From positions 22,794,955 to 22,858,954 of the forward strand of contig NC_088305.1 in NCBI RefSeq assembly GCF_032854445.1: a stretch of DNA of 64,000 bases, written 5' to 3'. How positions within the stretch are numbered: position 1 is the stretch's first letter; each line of letters opens with the position of its first letter. The DNA is from Liolophura sinensis. Taxonomy: Eukaryota > Mollusca > Polyplacophora > Chitonida > Chitonidae. The notes under the pieces were generated by a model, which saw nothing but the letters and a program-made list of their open reading frames with translations, had not been told where the DNA came from and searched no databases. A program made the position numbers and the translations under genes. Positions 24,546 through 35,377 of this stretch are shown piece by piece.

Positions 24546-25040
24546 TCATTCGATTTCAGAATCACAAAAGGAACCCCCATCCCGAAAGCAAAGATTTGTA
24601 ATTTCAATATCTTTTACGTCAGCGCACAATATATTCTATTCTCCATTCAGACTCCATTTTATATTTTCTTCACGGCTTGCATGAACATCCAATAGCTGTT
24701 CTCCTGTGGTCAGTTTTGCTTTCTGTAACATCTATTTTTTTTAACATTTTCTTGACTCCAGGCTATGGATTATTTGTTTCGAAGCAGCCTGAGTGCTGTA
24801 CTTTTTTTCACCTTGCTTCACTGATATGAAAAATTTTAAAATCCATCTTTTAAAAATTGAAAAAAATAGTTTTCTTGAACACATCCGCTGGACCTTGAAG
24901 ACTCATTTCATATACCTGTCAGTACTTGAGGCTACTTACCTGTTTTTAAGAAATATTTAACATTAGAGACAGAAAATTGGGTACTGCTCTTAATTTTGTC
25001 TGCAGCTCAATACATTTGTATATGATACACGTGTTTATTT

Positions 25041-25140
25041 CCCGGCCTCTGCCCGGTTTCCTCCCACGACAGTGGTGTCCCCCGTCCTATAAGTGAAATG
25101 TTCTTGAGTTGGGCGTAAAACGCCGATCAAATAAATAAAT
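25041..25140 (+). repeat. SINE-A 3' fragment
   Basis: Begins in the core (CGGCCTCTGCCCGGTTTCCT) and runs through the 3' domain (TTGGGCGTAAAACGCCGATC) into TAAATAAATAAATAATTAGA. The tRNA-derived head is missing, as expected for a 5'-truncated insertion. Confidence 0.85.
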
Positions 25141-25704
25141 AAATAATTAGATAATTAGATAAGTAAATATTTACTACCTCTAAAAATCGAAGTAAGCATA
25201 ACTAAATAGATCACTTAAAACTGTGCACAAATATGCTTTCATTTATTTCTTTAGATTTTTGTAAAAAGCGTTACAGACGTTCAAACAATTGAATTGTAAG
25301 GTGGGCGTTATGGACCATACTATCACAGTTTAAGTAGTCTAACAACACAGGAAGTTTTTTCCACTCTAATTACGACAGTGAATGTTGGAATAACTCTTTT
25401 TAACCATGAGTAAACGATTGCTGAAACAATGTTCCCAAAAGTTCCTTCCTTTTGGTGAATATCAGGAAAAAAAGGAATGTGACGTCAGAGTTCCTAGATA
25501 CAGTTAGTATGGTTTATAAAGCCTACCGTAGTATTCAAATATTTGAATGCCTCTCAACACTCTTAAAAATCAGAAAAAATAAATAAAAGAATGTTTACGC
25601 CTAGTTTCCAGTTGTCCGTATGATGATGAGGGTTGTTTTTCTACACGTTTGCATGCCGGAAAGAACTGTACATTCTTTATTTCATGTTATTTCTTTCAAA
25701 AATA

Positions 25705-25895
25705 AGCGATTGCCAGGAATCTCTCACCAATAAGGTCGCTATGAGTTCAAGTCCAAGTCGTGCTGGTTTTTTCACCGGTCGTACCAATGGATTGTCGTGG
25801 GTTTCTCCCCGGTTCCCCCTTTTCATAATTGTGTTCCCCCGTCATGTAAGTTAAATATTCTTGAAAGTGGCATAAAGCAATAATGACATAAATAA
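25705..25895 (+). repeat. SINE-A copy, degenerate
   Basis: Contains GGAATCTCTCACCAATAAGG, GAGTTCAAGTCCAAGTC and a mutated 3' domain (GAAAGTGGCATAAAGCAATA). About 25-30% of bases differ by eye from the younger copies. Confidence 0.7.
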
Positions 25896-26999
25896 ACACA
25901 GAAATGTCAAAAATAAGCTATCGTGCATGTACGTGGTTATCACCAAACATTCCGATTCTTGTATATGGCCAACTCTCTCTCAAGGCTTATGGTAGTCAAA
26001 AAGTCTGGAATTAATTCCACGCAATTTATTTTCTTATTTTATTTCTTTGTATGTTGCTATCTTATCTAAAATCACCATTAGATTTAGCGTAATAAGAAAA
26101 TGTATTTAGCCTCAGGCATTTTTACATTAGTTTCAAAATCAGCCCCCAGTTTCTGTTTACCTTTACTCATATCTGTGTTCACATTGGTGCATATAGCCAA
26201 GTCATACAAGTTTTTTTTATTTATGAATATTGCCTTTAGATTCAGTATCTTAATCTGCCGCATTTCTCTCTGAATGTTATTAATATTAGCCTTAAATTTT
26301 ACAGAGGCTCGTGAAGGGAAAACAAAGCAGTGTCCTGACAGTATGAGAGAATGTTTTCACTGTACATTGTCCACATCTGGCATCAACTGTATGTAAGACC
26401 ACACCAAGCTGAAAAGTCCTATTGTACGCATTCATCCATTCCACTGGACCGCAAATACAAAAACGACCAGACTTAACATCAGCCTGGCTTCAGCCAACTC
26501 AATACTTTTTTAATTTGCAATGTCGGTTATAGTGATAGGCTCAGACAGCTCATGGTTCTTTTTTCTTCAGGGCAATCATTTGTTTAATATCGGTACACGG
26601 AAGTTTCGTGTTCAATAATGAAGTAATAAAGTCTCAAAATATAAGGACAACAAACTTTTACAATGTTCAACTCAAGTAGGTAAAGTGTTTTTTTCTGAGA
26701 GCTTTCTATTATTTTCAGTCATTGATAAGGGGAATGAAGCCCTGTAACAAATGTTTGTTTGTGTATGCCAACACTATATACTGTACGCCATACAAGTGAA
26801 TTCTGTAAAATAAGTGGGCGAGAGCAAATGTCTTGAGTTTGTCATGTTTACCGTAGCGAATTTGACAGGCACAACCCTGCCAGATTGTCATTTGTCCCCT
26901 GTGAGCTTGGGAACGGAAGTGGCGGAACTTTTACCGTCACGCGAACTGGATTGGTCACAGCTACGTACAGTCATTATGCCTTAGACCTTGCGTTAGTTC

Positions 27000-27025
27000 T
27001 GACGTCATAGCATTTCCCTATAAAA
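27000..27025 (+). promoter_or_regulatory. CRE and TATA box of the lipocalin gene
   Basis: A perfect palindromic TGACGTCA (cAMP response element, CREB/ATF site) lies at 27000-27007, and TATAAAA lies at 27019-27025. The start codon is 78 bases after the TATA box, which fits a transcription start near 27050 and a short 5' leader. The motifs are directly visible; their use is inferred. Confidence 0.65.
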
Positions 27026-27102
27026 TCTGCGGAGCTACAGGCAATCTTCGTCAGCTCCTGTCCTCCCGTGATCAACAACGTCTTCTACACTCGAACGTCA
27101 CC

Positions 27103-30100
27103 ATGGCGACCTTGATGGTAGTGATGCTGACAACGGTGCCGGCACTCGTGGCAGCACAATGCGCGGTGTCTGATATCCAAGTGCAACAAAAACTTTGACG
27201 TTGGCAGGGTGAGTATTGAGCTAGATATCATGCTTGATTTTTTTCTCACAAGGTTATTGTTACATTCGTTCAGCTGTATCTTACATAAAAGTCCACAAAC
27301 ATCAACATCACAAAATTGTATATGTCAAAATAAGAGGACTGCGCATGTCATTTGAAAAATGACGGTCATCAGACATTTGATAAGCAGTCAACCACATATT
27401 TTTTTAATGATAGCACGTTGAATATCTGCGAAAATAAAGCGTTACAGTCTTGACCAACATGTGCACAATGGAAACTATGTAAGAATCTGTTAAAGGAGTA
27501 ACTTGTAAGCCACATTTAAAACATTTTTCTGGTGCAATAACAAAAAAAACATGTAAACACTGATATTAGTCCATTCGGCTGGACACCTATTGTTTCTTCT
27601 AGTCCAGTAGCTTCTGCAAAACTGCTGCAAACAGGGGATCTGCCAAAATCCCCGGGGAGATGTAGCAGTTTTTACCATATTCTTTCATATCTCTATTCTC
27701 TATCCATAAACTTGAGCGTGGACAGTGTGAACAAAATAATTAACGGCAAGACACGGATCAGTAATTAGCCAGTTCTTTTGTCAATGAGAGACATTGACAC
27801 ATATATTCGTTTGTTTATCAGTCAAAGTGACTTAAGTAACGTAACGGCATTGTCTGCATAAATTATACACATGGGCAGAAAAATATTCAGTAAATCAGCA
27901 ACCTCAGACAGCGAGGACGGGATTCGAACCTGTGATCGCCATGGCTACAGACCTATCAGCTGAAGTGGTAATAACGTTTTAATCTGTAAAATTTGAAGCT
28001 GCCTGAGCTGAACCCACAAACTAAGTACTTTCTGACTTAATGAACGCAGACGTAAAGTAGTTTCTTTTATATTTTTATTTAATTTGTGTTTTACGCCGTG
28101 CGCAAGAACAAATGTGGTTTGAAGACTAACAATGGATGTTTTTGCTCAGTTCCAAGGTAAATGGTACATTTCGAAGCAGTACGCAGATATCCCTTTGCCG
28201 GAGGATCGCTATCAGAGCCGTGAACACATTTACACTGAATGTGCGGGAACTCATTTGAACACTCTTAGCATTGGAAGGTAATACAGTTGTTGTGTCTTTC
28301 TTATCGATTCTTGATCTATTTTCGCAACAATATTTTTTCTTCGTTTCTTTTTTCATCGCTTTATTTGTTTTTTTTTCTTTCCTGTCTTTTTATTGCTGAA
28401 AACTTGGACAGGCAATTTGTAAATTCCCATACTCCCATCGCTAATCCCTGTGGGGCCTTACTGATAAAAAGCGATCAACGACACTGTTGAGGCGGTTGGC
28501 AGAGCCCTGTACGGTGGTTGTGGACCAATCATCTTCACCATAATGATGTCCACATCTGTAAATGATTCTTAAATGAATATGCAAAATGACTACATATACA
28601 TATAGCCGTTTATTTTCCAGAGATCAAATAAATGACTGCCGATACGGAGTCGGAGCGCTTCATCGGCCCAACCTGACCGGAACTGACGCAGCCAAGATGC
28701 GATACCAACCACTGAAAACATTAGGTAGGTGATTCGCTCTTAGGACNNNNNNNNNNNNNNNNNNNNNNNNNNNNNNNNNNNNNNNNNNNNNNNNNNNNNN
28801 NNNNNNNNNNNNNNNNNNNNNNNNNNNNNNNNNNNNNNNNNNNNNNNNNNNNNNNNNNNNNNNNNNNNNNNNNNNNNNNNNNNNNNNNNNNNNNNNNNNN
28901 NNNNNNNNNNNNNNNNNNNNNNNNNNNNNNNNNNNNNNNNNNNNNNATTATTTTATGAGCAGTGAGGACGTCGCATATTCTACAGTTGTTTTACTTCCAT
29001 CCACCCTTCCGTTAATTTAGGATGTCGCCAATGTGAACAAAAACACTGGACTCCGCAGCCAAATTTCCAGCTCGACAAGGTATGTATTGACTTTGCTGAC
29101 GTCAATTTATTAACGTTTCATTTTGCACGGAATTAAAAATTATAGTTGGCAAAATATCGTGGGAAGAATCTCAGTGCATTTATTTATATATTTATTTAGT
29201 TATGTATTCATTTATTTGAATAGAATATTTGCAAGAATGGTTCACTTATACGATGGCGGAGATTTCTAATGTACAATCGAAGTCCGTGACTACGACTATG
29301 GGTTGTACCAAGCACGCGGTATATTTACATGTACATTCGACGTTCATGATTATGACTATGGGTTGTTCCAACCACACGGTATATTTACATTTACGGTCGA
29401 CGTCAATGACCACAACTATGGGTTGTTCCAAGCACGCGGTATATTTACATGTACAGTTGACGTCCATGATTACGACTATGGGTTGTTCCAAGTACGCGGT
29501 ATATTTACATGTACAGTCGACGTTCATGAACTACGACTATGGTTGTTCCAAGTACGCGGTATATTTACATGTACAGTCGACGTTCATGACTACGACTATG
29601 GGTTGTTCCAAGTACGCGGTATATTTACATGTACAGTCGACGTCCATGACTATGACTATGGGTTGTTCCAAGCACACGGTATATTTACATGAACAGTCGA
29701 CGTTCATGACTACGACTATGGGTTGTTCCAAGTACGCGGTATATTTACATGTACAGTCGACGTTCATGACTACGACTATGGGTTGTTCCAAGCGCACGGT
29801 ATATTTACATGTACAGTCGACGTTCATGACTATGACTATGGGTTGTTCCAAGCACACGGTATATTTACATTTACGGTCGACGTCAATGACCACAACTATG
29901 GGTTGTGCCAAGCGCACAATATATTTACATGTACAGTCGACGTCTATGATTACGACTATGGGTTGTTCCAACCACACGGTATATTTACATTTACGGTCTA
30001 CGTCAATGACCACAACTATGGGTTGTTCCAAGCACACAGTATATTTACATGTACAGTCGACGTCCATGATTACGACTATGGGTTGTGCCAGGCACACGGT

Positions 30101-33100
30101 ATATTTACATATAAAGTCGACATCAATGACCACAACTATGGGTTGTTCCAAGCACACGGTATATTTAGCGCTTGTTTTTGTATCTCACTGATCCATGCTG
30201 CCGTCTTTCTGTTGTTGTTTCTACAGTACATGGGAACGTGGTACAAAGTGGCGTTTATACCCCGCAAACCTCTCCCCAAGGATTACGTTTACAACGATTT
30301 TGTCCACATCTACTCTGACATGCCTAACAACACAGTGTCCATTCGTTTAGTTGGGAGGTGAGTTGTTAAATCATTCTTAAATTTAATCAAGATTAGTCAG
30401 TCAAGCCGTTGCTTTCGTTGAACCCTGAAAATGTTACGACACTGTCGGTGTCGGCCCGCTCTAACTGGATAGGACGTCATTCCTGGAGTCTACTACAAGA
30501 TGATTCAGTGAGGAAGCACAATAACTATGGTCGTCTTGACACGTGACAATGTCGTTAGTTAACACGAATGGTGTTTAAAATACTGAATAAAGCTATGGAA
30601 ACGATTAGGTGTCGAAATATGATACATTTACTTGATATAGTACATGCATCTCCATATGTACACAGTCTTCGGCTGCATTTACGACTTGAGAAAAGTGCTC
30701 TAGTCTCTTTACACAGACACATGGAGTAGATCTGTACAAATGCAACTAAGTGTTGTAAAGTTTTACGGAATTGACTCACCATCGATTTATGGACTCCTAT
30801 TTTAGCTGTAACTCTGCGTCATGTTGATGTATATTTGATGGGAATGTTTACCTTTACAGCAGTTTAACTGCTACACTTGAAAGAAGAATATTTGTTGTCT
30901 GCGTGATGCTAGAATGTATTGTTACTATAACAGAATATTCGGTCATATTCAGCATAACATCCTGTTGTTCTAATAGAATCTTAATGTTCAACCAGTAGGA
31001 TATGTGTGTTATATTTAACAGAATAATGTGCTGCAACAACAGAACACATTCTAGCTTCACCCAGACAGCAGACTTTCAGGTAAACTTAACAGATTGACCT
31101 CTCGAGTGTGTAAAGCATTAAGCGATGCTGTTGTACTTTCATAGCGCCTTGTTTATGTAACTACCAAAATGGCTGGAAATTTACTGCCACACGAGAAGCG
31201 TTTATCTACAGTAAAATGTACTGTTGCCAAAACTGACAGTGAATTTCACTGCAGAAAAATATAAATTTGTTTATACACAATGTTTTGTAAAAATTAATCT
31301 TCGTATCCACAGGTATAATGAAGCCAAGGGGGGTCAGTGCTTTATTAAGGACGGCTTATCGTCCCTCGAGAAAACGGGCACGCCGACAAAATTTCTATTC
31401 TATGAGACTCAAGACAGATCGATTTCCACAGGTATAGATTTCTCCATCATTAACCTTGTGTCCCACTGATTAGTTTAGCGTAACTGACAACTGACCGGAT
31501 TTCAAAGGTTACGTGTGACCTTTTTTGAGGCTGTGATCGCTGCTCTGGTTTTACCTTCTTAGCTGTATTCTTCTATATTGTCTACGAGTAATGTAACTCC
31601 GAAACACCATATGATTTTCGTAGAAAGCTGAGTCTTTCTGATGATGGCAGAATAAATTTCAGAAATATCGATTCAAACCATAGTATTTCGGAGTTACATT
31701 ACTTGTCTAGCCCCCGCTCACCTCGAGAAATGAATAAATGAATGAATGGTCACCTCACCATGAATAAAAAAGCGTTGTTTATGTGTTACTTGCCACGGAG
31801 GTGCACGCAATATTTAAATAATAGACAAATGGTTGTCGCACTAAGGATGAGTAGATGTATATGGTACATGAAATGACGTGTAACTCTGGCTGCCTTCCTC
31901 CCTGGCCGTGCACGTGTAAATCTAGCTGCCTTCCTCCCTGGTGGTGTACGTGTAAATCTAGCTGCCTTCCTCCCTGGTCGTGGACGTGTAAATCTAGCTG
32001 CCTTCCTCCCTGGTGGTGTACGTGTAAATCTATCTGCCTTCCTCCCTGGTCGTGGACGTGTAAATCTAGCTGCCTTCCTCCCTGGTCGTGTACGTGTAAA
32101 TCTAGCTGCCTTCCTCTCTGGTCGTGGACGTATAAATCTCGCTGCATTCCTCCCTGGTCGTGCACGTGTAAATCAAGCAGCCTTCCTCCCTGGTCGTGCA
32201 CGTGAAAGTTTTGCTGCCTTCCTCCTTGGTCGTGTAGGTGTATATTTTGCTGCCTTCCTCCCTGGTCGTGCACGTGTAAATCTATCTGTCTTCCTCCCTG
32301 GTCATGCAGGTGAAAATTTTGCTGCCTTCCTCCTTGGTCGTCGACGTGTATAATTTGCTGCCTTCCTCCCTGGTCGTGCACGTGTAAATTTAGTTGCCTT
32401 CCTCCCCGGTCGTGTACGTGTAAATCTAGCTGCCTTCCTCCCTGGTCGTGAACATGTAAATTTTGCTGTCTTCCTCCCTGGTCGTGCACGTGTAAATTTT
32501 GCTGCCTTCCTCCCTGGTCGTGCACGGGAAGATTTTCCCGCAACCTGGCCGTGGACTTCCCTCCCAACTTTTCCTGGTTCAAAAAAGTGAACTAGTCCTG
32601 AATACGGCGTAAAACAACAGTCAAATAACAAACTTAATCAGTGAAAAAATAGCTTGTTAAGAATACTTTGAGAAGGATGTAACTGTAAAATTGTATTTTG
32701 CAGGTGACGACTACTGGGTAATCGAGACGGACTACACAGGCTACGCCTTTGTCCTCGGCTGTGTGAGAGATGCCACGACCCCGTATGAGGAGTGCAACAG
32801 TTATTCCGCCTGGGTGTTCGCTCGCAAGCCACATCTCTACGGAGATCAGTTCCTCAGGCTTAACAAACTTTTCGATCGTTATTGCCTTTACGAAAAGGAT
32901 TTCGTAACTCCTTCGCATGCTATGGGTATGTTTCTTAATATTTTATAAAGTATGTGAAGTATTTCTCAACGCTTGACGTGTACATGTGTATATTTCTAAC
33001 GGGTTTGGGGATATAAGCCAACTTCATAAATGTTTACTGGACAGGTATAGGGGCAAAGTATGATTTACTAAACGTCGGGTTGAATAATCCCACTGTTGAA

Positions 33101-35232
33101 ATTGATAATGCCTATTATGTGTAATCGCTCTAGATTCTAATCCTGTGTCTAAACAATAATTGTTATCAATCTTTCCGATTCATAAAAAAGCAACAAGTCT
33201 GCTTCACCTTTTATTGGATGCTTTTAGTCGTTGTATATATCAATCAGTGACGGAAATGAGTACTCAAGCCAAAAAATGCAAAATATTCATTTTCATTTTG
33301 CACAGGTTGTCCCAAGGATCCAGCTGGTAAGTTTTTGGTCAATTTTGCTGTTAAGAAATCGATATTGACACTAAGAAAGCAGAGTAATGGGTAATGTATA
33401 TAAAACACACGTAATCAGCCGCCAGTATTTCCGGATAGATGCTGTAAAACACACATATATGGATAACAATTTGATATTTTATGAGTAGAAATATATTACC
33501 TTGTCCCATTCCGAGTAAGCAGTGCTTCTCAGTTAAATTAAATATTGCCACGAAAAGTCACTAACAAGTGCTGCACTGAGCAGAAATATTAATCATTAAA
33601 ATGTTGATGTCAACTTTTTTCCTCGGTTTTATTGTTCGGGAGTGGGGGGGTGGGGGGCGAAAAATGTGAACTGAAAAGTAATGAGATGTAAAACGACCAA
33701 GAGGCTGACTGAACTAAAACAGTGTGGTACCTACTTTGTGAAAAAGTTCAGGAAGGCTGTTCGACGCCTTAAGGAGCAAATGTAGCACACCAGAGCCTCC
33801 AAGTGGAGGGATACCTAGAGAAAACCAGCGCCCTTCGTCAAGATGCTGAGAAAACTGCACCTAATTGTCTGCTAAGAAATATGTCAATTATGGCAGTATC
33901 AGAAAGTGGAGTGCAGCTTAGGTAACTGGTGAGAACATGTTGAACTCCGCCCAATGCCCAGCATGCCGCTGGTTTTTTTCAATAATTAAGAAGTCATCCG
34001 AGGCAATGAGTGTTTGGGGCCAAAACCGAGCTAATGATGTTCAACATTATGGATTAGAAATAAAGTGTCCTGACTTCATTTCTTGTGCAAGATTATGAAC
34101 TTCCAACATATCCACGTGTAAAGCTTGTGTTATGTGTCAAGTGCTGACAAAAGGCAATTTTGGTAAAGTGTATGATGGATTTACACACAGCTGAATATAG
34201 CGTTTCAAACGCATACTATTGATTTTCTGTAGTTTTGCATACCCGAGATATCGCAGTTCAAAAGAAGAAAAATCGCGCACATCGAGAAAATCAAAAGTCC
34301 CGGCCTGTTGATAATTTTAATCAATCAGGTGCTAATTGTTCCAATAACACGATAACAGAGCTGTGTCCGTCATGCGGACACTGTTATGCCTTTTAGCCAT
34401 ATGATCGTGGTTTATGGGTGAAGCCACATGGTGTTTCCGGTTTCTGTAACATGGCGTATCTTATGGCCTCATCAAAATTCCAGATTAAAATTTGATTTAT
34501 ATAGTTCCCAAGCACGTCAGAAAACAGTTGGTGTTTAGGTCTGTGTCCAGTCCTCCTCCAAAATAACTAAGGCTGTATTATTTGCTGTCTTTTGCTGTTA
34601 AATCGTTACATGTACATCTATGTCATGATATCAGTGTAGTCCTTCATTTTTACCTGTATCAGTTAATATCTGTCTGTTATATATGATGCTAAAAATTATT
34701 GTTTATTTCAGACACAGAGAAGGTTCAGGTAAGTGTAACTTAAACTGTGCCATTTATGCACGTTAGAGTTTTGTTTTTAACTGATCAGCAGTAAAATACT
34801 ATCTGTGTGGATGTACATAAAATTATTTTAAAAAACCCAATGGACTGACTGGAAATCGTTTTAATATCTGTCCTACATCACCAACCAAAGCCTTACACAT
34901 CCAGTCATTTAGCACACGAAGCTCTCTAAGTAACAGTTTTTAGCACATGACGCTCTGTGTTTTACTGATTTCACAACCCAACGCTCTGTAACAGTTTTTA
35001 ACACACGACCTTCTCTAACAGTTTTAGCACACCTAGCTGTCTGTTTAACATGTTTAAGCACCCAACGCTGTGTAACAGTTTTTAGCACACTACACTCTGT
35101 GTTTAACAGTCTTTATCACACGACGCTCTCTGTTTGACGGTTTTCTTAGCACCTTTGTTTGTTTTTGACTTTCAGGTATGCGTGAAGTACAACAAGGAAG
35201 ATGTTTCTGCTACCAACTGGGGAATTATATGA
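27103..35232 (+). CDS. Secreted tandem-domain lipocalin, ten visible exons, one frameshift
   Basis: Exons: 27103-27208, 28150-28277, 28621-28724, 29021-29079, 30227-30357, 31313-31431, 32704-32925, 33306-33326, 34712-34728 and 35176-35232. All visible junctions are GT-AG and phases fit (0,2,1,0,2,1,1,1,0). The product is about 320 residues. It has a signal peptide (MATLMVVMLTTVPALVAA), a first lipocalin start (NFDVGR-FQGKWY, GxW near residue 38), and a second module with YMGTWY near residue 133 and TDYTGYAFVLGC near residue 224. FARKP follows, as in the third lipocalin signature. Lipocalins are secreted beta-barrel carriers of small hydrophobic ligands; the ligand here is unknown. Reading from the ATG, the frame hits TGA at 27196-27198. 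CNKNFDVGR is in the next frame, so one extra base near 27176-27181 must be an error or a lesion. Module 1 lacks its TDY part, probably hidden in the gap at 28747-28946. Confidence 0.88.
27905..27965 (-). repeat. tRNA-like SINE remnant in lipocalin intron 1
   Basis: The minus strand has CAGGTTCGAATCCCGTCCTC, a good B box, beside ATAGGTCTGTAGCCATGG. Acceptor-stem pairing is not found, so it is a tRNA-derived repeat and not a gene. Confidence 0.45.
28066..28110 (-). repeat. SINE-A tail fragment in lipocalin intron 1
   Basis: The minus strand has TTGCGCACGGCGTAAAACAC and an AAATTAAATAAAAAT tail. Only the last ~45 bases of the family remain, 40 bases before exon 2. Confidence 0.6.
28747..28946. 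other. Assembly gap of 200 N inside the lipocalin gene
   Basis: It lies in the intron between exon 3 (ends 28724, phase 1) and exon 4 (starts 29021). Length equals the other gap, so the true size is unknown. Phase logic places a missing phase 1-1 exon here. Confidence 0.99.
29205..29262 (-). repeat. SINE-A tail at the edge of the 60-bp array
   Basis: The plus strand reads TTATTTGAATAGAATATTTG, then AATGGTTCACTTATACGATG. This is the reverse of the SINE-A 3' domain (CGTATAAGTGAAATATTC). The 60-bp minisatellite starts directly after it. Confidence 0.6.
29263..30172. repeat. 60-bp minisatellite array 1 (lipocalin intron 4)
   Basis: About 15 units of exactly 60 bp: ACTACGACTATGGGTTGTTC, CAAGCACACGGTATATTTAC, ATGTACAGTCGACGTCCATG. 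Because 60 is a multiple of three and the unit has few stops, frames stay open on both strands. In one frame the repeat would encode a GLFQAHGIFTCTVDVHDYDY-like 20-mer. It lies wholly between exons 4 and 5, so it is most simply an intronic minisatellite. One unit at about 29527 has an inserted and a deleted base. The same array is in the same intron in copies 2 and 3. Confidence 0.95.
31888..32540. repeat. 36-bp minisatellite in lipocalin intron 6, SINE-derived
   Basis: About 18 units of GCTGCCTTCCTCCCTGGTCG followed by TGCACGTGTAAATCTA. The unit matches the SINE-A stretch GCTGGCTTCCTCTCCGGCCG plus TACGTGGGAAGGTCT in sequence and length. The array runs straight into the rest of a SINE-A (GCAACCTGGCCGTGG, then AATACGGCGTAAAACAACAG). 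Open frames through it (HVHDQGGRQLDL-like repeats on the minus strand) follow from the 36-base period. Confidence 0.9.
32541..32630 (+). repeat. SINE-A 3' half abutting the 36-bp array
   Basis: Reads GCAACCTGGCCGTGGACTTC, TTTTCCTGGTTCAAAAAAGT and TGAATACGGCGTAAAACAAC. This is the SINE-A core and 3' domain in the right order, with a short TCAAATAACAAA tail. Confidence 0.7.
33327..34711. other. Lipocalin intron 8, no features
   Basis: A 1.4 kb intron between exons 8 and 9. Its last part (34040-34640) is homologous to 46820-47270 and 63460-63920, downstream of a deletion in those copies. A G-run lies near 33640. I see no repeat array or open frame of note. Confidence 0.6.
34890..35160. repeat. 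Degenerate ~33-bp repeat in lipocalin intron 9
   Basis: About eight imperfect copies of a motif like TTTAGCACACGACGCTCTCT followed by GTTTAACAG. Copy 2 keeps only the last one or two units (47336-47390), next to a SINE head. Confidence 0.75.
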
Positions 35233-35371
35233 GAATACCATGCAAGAACATAAACAAGGGAAGCAGCCTTTTATAACATGACCCGTAATCACCTCCCTTT
35301 ATCTCCCGTTTGACTTCATTACCCTCGGAAATCTCCCATAAAGAATTGCACTATGAACTATTTTACTAAGA

Positions 35372-35377
35372 AATAAA
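35372..35377 (+). terminator. Poly(A) signal of the lipocalin gene
   Basis: AATAAA lies 140 bases after the stop codon at 35230-35232, giving a short 3' UTR. The broken copy 2 keeps the same signal at 47595-47600. Confidence 0.75.

Larger units (their letters stand above)
24550..26999. other. Intergenic DNA upstream of the lipocalin gene
   Basis: About 2.4 kb of AT-rich sequence with two SINE-A fragments (25041-25140 and 25705-25895). I see no other repeat or exon that I can support. It borders the promoter at 27000. Confidence 0.5.

Noticed and set aside
27905-27965. tRNA genes suggested by GGTTCGAATCC motifs (also near 4835, 7070, 18530 and 20755)
   Set aside because: Only a B-box-like part is present. 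No paired acceptor stem or anticodon arm could be built, so SINE remnants are more likely.
29263-30172. CRISPR-like regular repeat array
   Set aside because: The units are contiguous with no spacers, and the context is a eukaryotic intron.
29229-30191. A 320-codon open frame made of 20-residue repeats
   Set aside because: It coincides with the 60-bp intronic minisatellite. Several frames are open on both strands at once, and there is no splice, start-context or conserved-protein support. The same applies to open frames at 43837-45957 and 61138-62598.
31779-32582. A 267-codon minus-strand open frame of HVHDQGGRQ-type repeats
   Set aside because: It is explained by the 36-bp SINE-derived minisatellite inside lipocalin intron 6.
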